A stretch of DNA of 5,575 nt from Vulcanimicrobiota bacterium (GCA_030043675.1 JASHXG010000326.1:1-5575); one strand, 5' to 3'; positions 1 to 5,221 are shown, numbered from the stretch's first letter. The notes: a model not told the origin generated them from the letters alone. Program-made: numbers and translations.

Positions 1-1
1 G

Positions 2-928
2 GGCCTTGCCGGCCTTCTCATCGGCATGTCGCTGGCGGCATGCGCAAGTGGCGGCACGGTTGCGACGGTCAACGGCCAGCCGATCAGCCAGGCCGCCTTC
101 CAAGCCCGCCTCGAAGCCAGCCCGATCGCGCGCCAAGTCTTGCAGCAGATGGTGCAGGACACGCTGATCGAGCAGTATGCAAAAAACAACAACATCAGCG
201 TTAGCGACGCAGACGTCGCCGCGCGCGAAGATCAGCTCAAGGCCAACTTCCCGGCCGGTTCGTGGGACGAGATGCTCAAAGCGCGCGGACTGACCGAAGA
301 TGACGTGCGCTCAGCGCTGCGCGAGCAACTGATTCTCGACAAGGCGCTCTCGAAAGACGTGACGATCACGCCCGCGCAAATCCAGGCGTACTTCAATAAG
401 AACCACGCCGCCTTCGACAAGCCCGAACAGGTCACCGCGCGTCATATCCTCGTGCCGAACCTTGCGACCGCGAATAAGGTCGAGGCGGCGCTCAAGGCCG
501 GTGGGAACTTCGCAGCGCTTGCCAAGCAGTACTCGATCGATCCGGGAAGCAAAGACAAAGGCGGCGATCTGGGAACCTTCCGCCGCGGGCAGATGGTACC
601 GGCCTTCGACAAAGTAGCCTTTTCGGCGCCGATCGGCGCGATCAGCGCGCCGGTGAAATCGCCCTTCGGCTATCACATCATCCAGGTCACCGCCCGCGAC
701 CCGGGCCAAAAAGCGACCCTCGCCAGCGCCACCGATCGCATCACCGACATGTTGCGCCAGCAGCAGGAGTCCCCGCTGATTCAGCCGTTCCTGCAGAATC
801 TCCAGCAGAAGGCGAACATCCAAGTGACCGACGCCCGATTCGCCGACCTCTTCCCGCCGCCGGCGGCTGCGGCGGCGCCCGCCGCGACCGCGGCACCGGC
901 GACCTCGCCCGCGCCCAAAAGCAGCTAG
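2..928 (+). CDS. Parvulin-type peptidylprolyl isomerase lipoprotein (PrsA/SurA-like foldase), 5' end outside window
   Basis: Extracytoplasmic foldase catalysing cis-trans isomerisation of prolyl bonds in exported proteins. The frame is open to the left edge, and residues before the first internal Met (base 26) read GLAGLLIG, the hydrophobic part of a signal peptide. The true start is therefore upstream and the ATG at 26 is internal. A lipobox LAAC follows; its Cys (residue 6 counted from that Met) would be lipidated. In the same numbering, residues about 12-125 form a SurA_N-like helical chaperone region beginning TVNGQPIS. Residues about 135-222 form the PpiC rotamase domain, with ARHILV, GGDLGTF, MVPAFDKVAFS and FGYHIIQV. 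The last 25 residues are an Ala/Pro tail, probably disordered. The gene ends with TAG 39 nt before mazG on the same strand with no terminator between, so co-transcription is likely. Domain assignment is firm; PrsA-like versus SurA-like is not resolved. Confidence 0.93.
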   Translation, partial: GLAGLLIGMSLAACASGGTVATVNGQPISQAAFQARLEASPIARQVLQQMVQDTLIEQYAKNNNISVSDADVAAREDQLKANFPAGSWDEMLKARGLTEDDVRSALREQLILDKALSKDVTITPAQIQAYFNKNHAAFDKPEQVTARHILVPNLATANKVEAALKAGGNFAALAKQYSIDPGSKDKGGDLGTFRRGQMVPAFDKVAFSAPIGAISAPVKSPFGYHIIQVTARDPGQKATLASATDRITDMLRQQQESPLIQPFLQNLQQKANIQVTDARFADLFPPPAAAAAPAATAAPATSPAPKSS

Positions 929-967
929 TAGGCGAATCGCCCGCGAGGCTGCAACCATCCTCACGTG

Positions 968-2152
968 ATGGTTCGCATCGCGGGTCTGGGTCCGGGTGAT
1001 CCTGGACTTCTGACGATCGGCAGTCTCGACGCACTGCGCGCCATTGGACGCGCAGTGCTCTTGCTGGCGCCGCCGGATTTGACGGCCTATCTCGAACGAA
1101 ACGGCGTCGCAGCCGTTCGCGGAATGGTCGACGATCCGGCGTTGCTCGTCCGCGGCGGCGGCGAGGAGATCGGGCGCTTCGTCCAACGGGTGGCATCGGC
1201 GCCGCAAGAAAGCGATCTCGGCCTCGGCGTCCTGGGCAATCCGCTCTCGGATTTTCCCGGATTGCCCGTTCTGCTGCGCGCGCTCCAAGCGCGCGCCATC
1301 GCCACCGAAATCGTTCCGGGCGTCCCGCGCGCGACGCTCTCCGCGTCGATCGCGATGCCGCTGGTTCCGCTTCCGCCGCAGTCGGCACATTACTCCTGGG
1401 ACGATCTGGTCGTGGTCATGGCGCGCCTGCGCCGGGGCTGCCCCTGGGACCGCGAGCAGACGCATCGCACGTTGATCCCCTACTTGATCGAAGAGACGTT
1501 CGAAGTCGTGGAGGCGATCGAAGAGGGTCACCTCGAGGCGCTCTGCGAGGAGCTGGGCGATTTGCTCCTTCAGATTCTCTTTCACGCCCAACTGGCGACC
1601 GAGGTCGGCCGCTTCAGCATCGCCGACGTCATCGACGCGCTGGCCAACAAGATGGTGCGCCGTCATCCTCACGTCTTCGGCGACGCCGTGATCGAAGACG
1701 TCGACGCGCAATGGCGCAACTGGGAGCAGCTCAAAGCGCTCGAAAAGACCGGCCGCGAACGCAAGAGCCGGCTGGACGGCATTCCCAAGCATCTCGGGGC
1801 ATTGCAGCGCGGCCAGCGCATGCAGGAGAAAGCCGCTCGGGTCGGCTTCGACTGGCCGGCCGTCGCCGGCATCCTGGACAAGCTTACGGAGGAGTTGAAC
1901 GAGCTCGCGGAGGCACGACGGCTTAAGGAAGACGATCCACGGGTACGCGAAGAGCTCGGCGACGTGTTCTTCACGCTGGTCAATCTCTCGCGCGCACTCG
2001 GCATCGACGCCGAAAGCGCGATGCGCGACGCCAACGAGAAGTTCTACCAGCGTTTCGCCTTCATGGAGCGGCGAGCCGCAGCCGAGGGACGAACGCTCTC
2101 CGAGCTCGACACCGATGAGCTCGAGGAACTATGGCAGCTAGCGAAGACCTAG
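968..2152 (+). CDS. mazG: MazG nucleotide pyrophosphohydrolase with shortened tetrapyrrole-methylase-like N-terminus (YabN-type fusion)
   Basis: House-cleaning enzyme that hydrolyses (d)NTPs to NMP and pyrophosphate. ATG at 968 gives MVRIAGLGPGDPGLLT, the usual start of the TP-methylase fold; a GTG lies one codon earlier (965) and the ribosome site is weak (GAGG, 945-948). In 394-aa numbering, residues 1-135 resemble the N-lobe of a tetrapyrrole (SAM) methylase: GLGPGDP loop, GVLGNPL in place of the GDP/GHP loop, and EIVPGV. The C-lobe is absent, since these domains normally run to about 220 aa. MazG domain 1 starts at CPWDREQTH (158-166), with EETFE (175-179), EELGD (194-198) and RRHPHVF (231-237). 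Domain 2 has GFDWP (293-297), EELNE (308-312), EELGD (328-332) and NEKFYQRF. The acidic metal-binding motifs of both domains look intact. MazG identity is secure; methylase activity is unlikely. Confidence 0.95.
   Translation: MVRIAGLGPGDPGLLTIGSLDALRAIGRAVLLLAPPDLTAYLERNGVAAVRGMVDDPALLVRGGGEEIGRFVQRVASAPQESDLGLGVLGNPLSDFPGLPVLLRALQARAIATEIVPGVPRATLSASIAMPLVPLPPQSAHYSWDDLVVVMARLRRGCPWDREQTHRTLIPYLIEETFEVVEAIEEGHLEALCEELGDLLLQILFHAQLATEVGRFSIADVIDALANKMVRRHPHVFGDAVIEDVDAQWRNWEQLKALEKTGRERKSRLDGIPKHLGALQRGQRMQEKAARVGFDWPAVAGILDKLTEELNELAEARRLKEDDPRVREELGDVFFTLVNLSRALGIDAESAMRDANEKFYQRFAFMERRAAAEGRTLSELDTDELEELWQLAKT
2123..2127 (+). promoter_or_regulatory. Ribosome binding site deciding the kal start inside mazG
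   Basis: GAGGA lies three bases before ATG 2131, within the last codons of mazG. A later in-frame ATG at 2173 has no Shine-Dalgarno-like sequence and would remove the IRLR stretch that precedes the conserved HDAHYGGN motif. This favours 2131 and implies coupling of kal translation to mazG. Confidence 0.55.
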
Positions 2153-2538
2153 ACGCGCTGATACGCCTGCGCATGAGCGAGCACGACGCGCACTACGGCG
2201 GCAATCTCGTCGACGGCGCGCGCATCCTCGCGCTGTTCGGGGACGTCGCGACCGAGTTGCTGATTCGCATGGACGGCGACGAAGGTCTCTTCGCCGCATA
2301 CGACAGCGTGGAGTTTCTCGCACCCGTCTACGCCGGCGATTTTATCGAAGCGCGCGGACGGATCGTTCAGGCCGGCCGGACGTCGCGCAGGATGGAGTTC
2401 GAGGCCCGCAAGGTCATCGCAACCCGCCCCGAAGAGGGGGCAAGCGCCGCCGACGTTCTCGAAGCGCCGATCGTCGTCTGCCGCGCGAGCGGCACGTGCG
2501 TTACCCCGAAAGCGAAACAGCGCCGGTCTCAGGCTTAG
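2131..2538 (+). CDS. kal: 3-aminobutyryl-CoA ammonia-lyase-like hot-dog protein (Kal)
   Basis: Kal removes ammonia from L-3-aminobutyryl-CoA to give crotonyl-CoA in lysine fermentation. The 135-aa product matches the small single hot-dog family along its whole length. Visible signatures are RLRMSEHDAHYGGNLVDGAR (residues 12-31), FGDVATELLI, MDGDEGLF (47-54), EFLAPVYAGDFIEARG (61-76), TSRRMEFEARKVI and the C-terminal PIVVCRASGTCV (113-124). I recognise these from memory of clostridial and fusobacterial Kal, not from a search. The start overlaps mazG by 22 nt in another frame, so translation is probably coupled. None of the other lysine-fermentation genes (kamA, kamDE, kdd, kce) lies in the window, so the physiological substrate here could be another beta-amino or hydroxyacyl-CoA. 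No clear terminator follows directly. Confidence 0.85.
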   Translation: MAASEDLDALIRLRMSEHDAHYGGNLVDGARILALFGDVATELLIRMDGDEGLFAAYDSVEFLAPVYAGDFIEARGRIVQAGRTSRRMEFEARKVIATRPEEGASAADVLEAPIVVCRASGTCVTPKAKQRRSQA

Positions 2539-2642
2539 ACCAGGCGTTCGTGAGTCAACGACGGCAAATAGGCCGCACCGGGCCGACGTCGCCTTCTCGG
2601 CGGCTACGTGGCATGATGGTCGCCGGCGGCGCGTAGATCGCG

Positions 2643-2671
2643 ACGTTGCGCCCACGGTGCCCAACGTGGGC
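2643..2671 (+). other. Overlapping inverted repeats downstream of kal
   Basis: Two mutually exclusive hairpins can form. GCCCACG (2650-2656) pairs perfectly with CGTGGGC (2665-2671) across an 8-nt loop. Alternatively ACGTTG (2643-2648) pairs with CAACGT (2662-2667). No T-run follows, so this is not a standard intrinsic terminator, but it is the first strong structure after the kal stop and could mark or protect the mRNA end. This is inference from pairing only. Confidence 0.35.
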
Positions 2672-2919
2672 CGGCGGGTGAACGCAGAAGAGGACGAGGC
2701 ACGAATCGGTTATGCCATCGTAAGCGTCGAGGCCGACAAGGCTTTCCTTCGCGACCTTTTTGTCGAGCCTGGGCGCTTCCGTCATGGTAGAATGCTGCCG
2801 ATCATGGGGCTGGATATATCTCGCTCCGATATCGCGCCGTAATCAGATCTGGATCGCCCTTGATGGACGACTCAATGCTGCCGATAACAATAGGAGTTGG
2901 CCGCGCTCTAGAGTGGCGG
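2657..2919 (+). pseudogene. Possible decayed GNAT acetyltransferase fragment
   Basis: One reading frame contains RIGYAIVSVEADKAFLRDLF followed by VEPGRFRHGRML (about 2702-2794). This resembles the beta4/motif-A region of GNAT N-acetyltransferases, where 'LFVxPxxxGxGxGxxLL' leads into the acetyl-CoA loop. The expected GxGxG/A loop is missing and the frame stops at 2842. The neighbouring frame continues with IWIALDGRLNAADNN, loosely like the GNAT motif-B 'SDPNAxxFY'. This suggests a frameshifted remnant rather than a working gene. No good start or ribosome site is visible. The match is short and from memory, so chance resemblance is quite possible. The 3' part overlaps the putative promoter of the first RNA element. 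Confidence 0.25.
2860..2888 (+). promoter_or_regulatory. Candidate promoter for RNA element 1
   Basis: TTGATG (2860-2865) and GATAAC (2883-2888) are separated by exactly 17 bases, each matching the sigma70 consensus at four of six positions. The predicted start is near 2895. The string GCCGATAACA (2880-2889) recurs at 3038-3047 ahead of the second RNA element, which supports a shared promoter function. The -35 is not conserved in the second copy. Confidence 0.35.
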
Positions 2920-3009
2920 CTCGACTTCTTGCGGAAGATCGGGGGCGTCAGGAGTTTAGCCCCTCCGAATGGGAAGGCCCCGCGGAGCTGCTCTAGGCGG
3001 GGCTTTTCC
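2895..3009 (+). ncRNA. Candidate small RNA 1 (first of two tandem paralogous elements)
   Basis: Inferred transcript of about 115 nt from the putative start to the terminator-like stem; the 5' end is a guess. From 5' to 3' it holds: a hairpin with GCCGC (2900-2904) pairing GCGGC (2916-2920); a second hairpin GGGGGC (2941-2946) pairing GCCCCT (2959-2964, one G-U), whose region carries CGTCAG; the segment CCCTCCGAATGGGAAG (2961-2976); and the terminator stem. Element 2 repeats this order with different stem bases but preserved pairing, which points to selection on RNA structure. CCCTCC resembles an anti-Shine-Dalgarno motif, typical of some C-rich small RNA seeds. I do not recognise it as a known family. 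No coding frame explains it, and the only downstream plus-strand feature is its sister copy, so a cis-acting riboswitch is unlikely. Confidence 0.4.
2971..3009 (+). terminator. Intrinsic terminator of RNA element 1
   Basis: Bases 2971-2983 (GGGAAGGCCCCGC) pair with 2997-3009 (GCGGGGCTTTTCC) as a 13-bp stem including two G-U pairs, with a 13-nt loop. The TTTT run sits inside the descending arm at 3004-3007, the usual plus-strand orientation. Confidence 0.7.
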
Positions 3010-3037
3010 ATTTGCGCTTTAGGCGGTGAGAGCTTCA

Positions 3038-3053
3038 GCCGATAACAGATAAT
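3038..3053 (+). promoter_or_regulatory. Candidate promoter -10 region for RNA element 2
   Basis: GCCGATAACA (3038-3047) repeats the box ahead of element 1 and runs directly into GATAAT (3048-3053), five of six matches to a -10 hexamer. No convincing -35 lies 16-18 bases upstream, so this may depend on another factor or be a chance similarity. Confidence 0.3.
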
Positions 3054-3058
3054 GCAGG

Positions 3059-3149
3059 CCCGTTTGGACTCCATAGCAGGGAGGGACGTCAGTTCGAGCT
3101 TCCGTCCCTCCGAGTGGGAAGACTCGTCGATTCGTCGACGGGCCTTTTC
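3059..3149 (+). ncRNA. Candidate small RNA 2 (second of two tandem paralogous elements)
   Basis: Inferred transcript of about 90-95 nt; the 5' end is a guess. A 9-bp perfect hairpin, GGAGGGACG (3080-3088) with CGTCCCTCC (3103-3111), encloses a 14-nt loop beginning TCAGTTCGAGC. It is followed by the joining segment CCCTCCGAGTGGGAAG (3106-3121), which matches element 1 at 15 of 16 positions, and then by a terminator stem with a UUCG tetraloop. CGTCAG (3087-3092) is also shared. Homology continues after the stem, TTTTCATTTGCG here and TTTTCCATTTGCG in element 1. The 3' end lies 30 nt from the stop of the convergent minus-strand gene. Its joining segment is complementary to the ribosome site of the gene at 4638-5186. 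Function is unknown and the family is not recognised. Confidence 0.4.
3116..3149 (+). terminator. Terminator with UUCG tetraloop, end of RNA element 2
   Basis: GGGAAGACTCGTCGA (3116-3130) pairs with TCGACGGGCCTTTTC (3135-3149). This is a 15-position stem with one A-C mismatch and several G-U pairs, capped by the stable tetraloop TTCG (3131-3134). CCTTTTCA gives the plus-strand orientation. It may also help to end transcripts of the minus-strand gene stopping at 3179, but that side lacks a T-run. Confidence 0.7.
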
Positions 3150-3178
3150 ATTTGCGGCCGTTAGGTTGCATCCGGAGG

Positions 3179-4234
3179 CTAATGGATCACGATCCCCCGG
3201 GGGCCGTCGAGGTCAGTTTCCGCTCCGCTGATCGTCCTGATGGGAGCGACGTTGCCATTCGTACCCGCGGCGTAAACGGTAATGGACGCAGCGGTAGAGT
3301 CCGTTCGGTCAAAGTTGGCCGCATAAATGTTATCGGAGCTATCCACGGCGATGCCGGCGGGAAGATTCAGCTTCGTCTTCGCACCCTCGATCGTTTCGGT
3401 GGGTGCCACATTGCCGTTGGCTCCAGCAGCGTACACGGTAAGACTGCCGTTGCCGCTGTTTGGGTAGGTAATATTGGCCACGTAAATCCTTTGGCTCGAG
3501 TCAACTGCAAGCGCGACAGGGATGTCGAGTCCTGTACGGGTGCCGGCAATGGTCTGAGTGGGTGCGACGTTGCCCGTGCTGCCGGAAGCGTAGACCGTGA
3601 CCGAGTCGTTTCCTGTATTCGCGGAGTCCCCTTTGTTCGTTACGTAGATGTTTCCCCTCGTATCTAACGCGACTCCGTTAGGTGCATTGAGCCCGGTGTT
3701 TGAGCCCTCGATGCTCGCGAGCGGCGCATCCTTCCCACTCGCGCTCGCACTAGGCCCATAGATTATTATGGAGTTGTTCAATGGCTTCGCGACGTAGATG
3801 TCTCCATTGACCGGATCTATGGCGATGCCTTTACGATAGTGATATGGTTGGCCGACGATACCCCGTATTGGGGCCACATTTCCCGTCGCGCCGGCAGCGT
3901 AGACGTCGATCTGGTCCGCACCATTGTTTGTAACGTAGATATTGCCACTTCCATCGACTGCAACACCAAACGGCGTGAGCAGTTTGGCCTTTGAGCCGCT
4001 AATGTCTTGTATCGGCTTCGCGTTGCCGCCTGCTCCTGAAGCGTAGACGGTGACACTGTTGCCTGTTGCGTTGGCGACGTAGAGGCACGGGCATAAAGTG
4101 GTCGCGGGTTTGAGAGTTCCGGCCATGCTGTCGGGCATCATCGAGGACGGATTGCTATTCCCCGCGCACCCTGCGAGACCCACGAGGGTGACTGACAGAC
4201 AGAGGGATGTGCGCTTGGGTGCAAGGGCTAGCAC
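3179..4234 (-). CDS. Secreted NHL-repeat beta-propeller lipoprotein
   Basis: Probably a surface or periplasmic six-bladed beta-propeller lipoprotein of unknown ligand. The GTG at 4234 is chosen because a perfect TAAGGAGG (4246-4253) lies 11 nt upstream; an earlier in-frame GTG at 4246 overlaps that ribosome site and cannot use it. The 351-aa product starts with a basic, hydrophobic lipoprotein signal ending in lipobox LAGC (residues 20-23). After a short linker come six repeats of about 46-54 residues (roughly 52-98, 99-145, 146-195, 196-249, 250-302, 303-351). Each runs 'IYVaN...sVtVYAaGatGNVAPi.tI.G..t.L..P.GiAvD..gn'. The first repeat opens with LYVAN and the last stops at GIVIH, consistent with ring closure by the N-terminal strand. 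No catalytic motif is visible. It is convergent with the small RNA pair. NHL/SMP-30-like fold is well supported; the role is not. Confidence 0.88.
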   Translation of the reverse strand: MLALAPKRTSLCLSVTLVGLAGCAGNSNPSSMMPDSMAGTLKPATTLCPCLYVANATGNSVTVYASGAGGNAKPIQDISGSKAKLLTPFGVAVDGSGNIYVTNNGADQIDVYAAGATGNVAPIRGIVGQPYHYRKGIAIDPVNGDIYVAKPLNNSIIIYGPSASASGKDAPLASIEGSNTGLNAPNGVALDTRGNIYVTNKGDSANTGNDSVTVYASGSTGNVAPTQTIAGTRTGLDIPVALAVDSSQRIYVANITYPNSGNGSLTVYAAGANGNVAPTETIEGAKTKLNLPAGIAVDSSDNIYAANFDRTDSTAASITVYAAGTNGNVAPIRTISGAETDLDGPRGIVIH

Positions 4235-4245
4235 GAGATGAAGCA

Positions 4246-4253
4246 CCTCCTTA
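4246..4253 (-). promoter_or_regulatory. Perfect Shine-Dalgarno of the propeller lipoprotein gene
   Basis: The minus strand reads TAAGGAGG, fully complementary to the 16S anti-Shine-Dalgarno. It fixes the start downstream at GTG 4234 (11-nt spacing) rather than the GTG at 4246 that it overlaps. Confidence 0.75.
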
Positions 4254-4263
4254 GTGAGGCGAC

Positions 4264-4291
4264 CTTACACCAAGGGTGTGAAGAAACTATA
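4264..4291 (-). promoter_or_regulatory. Putative promoter -10 and inverted repeat in the propeller gene leader
   Basis: An AT-rich patch (4281-4298) in GC-rich surroundings gives TATAGT on the minus strand (4291-4286), a plausible -10 about 30 bases before the ribosome site. No clear -35 is seen. Just downstream, CTTACACC (4264-4271) and GGTGTGAAG (4275-4283) form an inverted repeat with one bulged base, placed at the expected transcription start. It could be a repressor site or a 5' leader hairpin. Confidence 0.35.
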
Positions 4292-4511
4292 AAACAAATG
4301 GCGGCGCGCGTGAGGCTTGGGGCACGTCTGTTGCCCGGCTTCGTCATAGACCTCACCCGTGCCGGTACTTATCAGGACTTTGCCAGGAAGCAGCGCTTAC
4401 GATTATCCATGGCGCGAGAGACGGGGCGCAGGGATGTTTTCCCAAGACTGCGTCCGATCTCCGCGCCGCTAACGACAGGGCTTTCGCGTCAGCACACATC
4501 CCGCGCAGTAG

Positions 4512-4546
4512 GAAGGCCCGAGCGGGCGTGGCGCCGTCGGGCCTTC
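4512..4546 (-). terminator. Terminator-like hairpin downstream of the 182-aa protein gene
   Basis: GAAGGCCCGA (4512-4521) pairs perfectly over 10 bp with TCGGGCCTTC (4537-4546); the enclosed GC-rich 15 nt can pair further. It lies about 92 nt past the stop of the minus-strand gene ending at 4638. There is no strong T-run on either side, so it may act in both directions or only stabilise a 3' end. Upstream bases CGTCAG (4487-4492) at similar spacing recall the two RNA elements, but the diagnostic CCCTCCGA segment is absent. Confidence 0.5.
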
Positions 4547-4637
4547 AACAACGGGATTCGTTGCTCGGTTTACGTTAGATGTTCGACGGCGCCGTAACCA
4601 CGTCTGATCATCTTTTTCAGCCGATTCAATCTGCTCA

Positions 4638-5186
4638 CTAGGGTTGGGTGCTTACCGGAATCATGAGATGTGCGTATGGCGTGCCGGGCCACATCACGTA
4701 CGGCTTGGTTGCGTCGGGATCGGCAGTTGCTGGATAGCCCATGGTGCTAGCGGCCGGTCCGACGATCATCACGTGCGGTCCGGTCTTTACCCAATGGTTG
4801 CCGGCAGCCGGTCCCTTCGCATACGGATCGGTATTGCTGGTGCCGTTATCGCCGGCCAGCATATAGATGAAGCCGACGCTATTGGGCGGGGCTGTATGCG
4901 TCATGTAGGCATGCGCCCACGCCATGGCGTTCTGATCGGCGCACATCGGCGTGGTCGGGTCCAGCATCATGCACGTGAAGCCGTTCGATCCCGTTTGGAC
5001 GGTTCGCATCGATCCGCCCGGCTGCATTTCGACGATCGTCGCGCCCTTCACAACCGCCGCGGGCGCACCGGTCATGATCTTCGCGATGTAGTCGGAGTCC
5101 GAGGCCGCGCCAGTTTGCTGAGCATACGCGGGAACGGCAGTCAGCGCCAGCGCCATTGCCGGCCCCAAAATCGTGTAACGAAGCAT
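4638..5186 (-). CDS. Exported protein of unknown function, 182 aa
   Basis: I do not recognise a characterised family, though the sequence looks like an uncharacterised conserved secreted protein. Start ATG 5186 has a strong GGAGG (5194-5198) with 7-nt spacing. Residues 1-22 are a Sec signal peptide with a hydrophobic core and an AYA|QQ cleavage site, so the product is exported; there is no lipobox. The mature part of about 160 aa has two cysteines (C72 and C82, in GFTCMM and PMCAD) that may form a disulfide. It also has an AMAWAHAYM segment, an NHWVKTGPHVMIVGP stretch (130-144) and a C-terminal WPGTPYAHLMIPV (166-178). Methionine and histidine are plentiful, which is compatible with metal binding but not evidence for it. 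An overlapping plus-strand frame (4644-5204) is rejected because it lacks a signal peptide and ribosome site. It lies downstream of the small membrane protein gene on the same strand. Confidence 0.85.
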   Translation of the reverse strand: MLRYTILGPAMALALTAVPAYAQQTGAASDSDYIAKIMTGAPAAVVKGATIVEMQPGGSMRTVQTGSNGFTCMMLDPTTPMCADQNAMAWAHAYMTHTAPPNSVGFIYMLAGDNGTSNTDPYAKGPAAGNHWVKTGPHVMIVGPAASTMGYPATADPDATKPYVMWPGTPYAHLMIPVSTQP

Positions 5187-5193
5187 AGCTTTT

Positions 5194-5208
5194 CCTCCGA
5201 GTGAGAAG
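5194..5208 (-). promoter_or_regulatory. Ribosome site region complementary to small RNA 2
   Basis: The plus strand here reads CCTCCGAGTGAGAAG, identical to bases 3107-3121 of RNA element 2 except for one A/G difference. The mRNA of the minus-strand gene therefore carries CUUCUCACUCGGAGG, ending in its Shine-Dalgarno. This could pair with element 2 over 15 positions, the single difference being a permitted G-U pair. Pairing would cover the ribosome site. Confidence 0.4.
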
Positions 5209-5221
5209 CGAGAGCGTAAGG

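Larger units (their letters stand above)
4235..4637. other. Gene-free stretch between two minus-strand genes
   Basis: About 400 bases with no convincing gene. It holds the leader and likely promoter of the propeller gene at its left end (4246-4300) and a strong terminator-like hairpin (4512-4546). A plus-strand open frame (4238-4597) exists, but it has no ribosome site, runs antisense through the leader and crosses the hairpin, and its product is Arg-rich without recognisable motifs. Between about 4300 and 4480 I see no further structure. Confidence 0.6.

Noticed and set aside
311..1792. Very long minus-strand open frame (493 codons) opposite the foldase and mazG genes
   Set aside because: Arg-rich product without motifs, lying antisense to two genes with clear domains. 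Long antisense frames are expected in GC-rich coding DNA.
2802..3074. Minus-strand open frame of 90 codons across RNA element 1
   Set aside because: No ribosome site or family resemblance, and the conserved pairing stems explain the sequence constraint better than this frame.
3087..3111. tRNA-like GTTCGAGC in the loop of RNA element 2
   Set aside because: No flanking five-base T-stem, acceptor stem or anticodon arm can be formed, so it is not a tRNA or tmRNA end.
2941..3149. Tandem riboswitch controlling a downstream gene
   Set aside because: No plus-strand gene follows; the next gene is convergent. Each element ends in its own terminator-like hairpin, so standalone RNAs fit better.
2880..3156. 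CRISPR array or insertion-sequence ends
   Set aside because: Only two imperfect copies, with no regular spacers, no transposase and no flanking target duplication.
3179..4246. GTG at 4246 as the start of the propeller lipoprotein
   Set aside because: It overlaps the perfect TAAGGAGG; the GTG at 4234 is correctly spaced and still leaves a full lipoprotein signal.
4238..4597. Plus-strand open frame of 119 codons in the gene-free stretch
   Set aside because: No ribosome site, product without recognisable features, antisense to the propeller gene leader and running through a terminator-like hairpin.
4644..5204. Plus-strand open frame of 186 codons opposite the exported protein gene
   Set aside because: The minus-strand frame has a signal peptide and a strong ribosome site; the plus frame has neither and looks like an antisense shadow.
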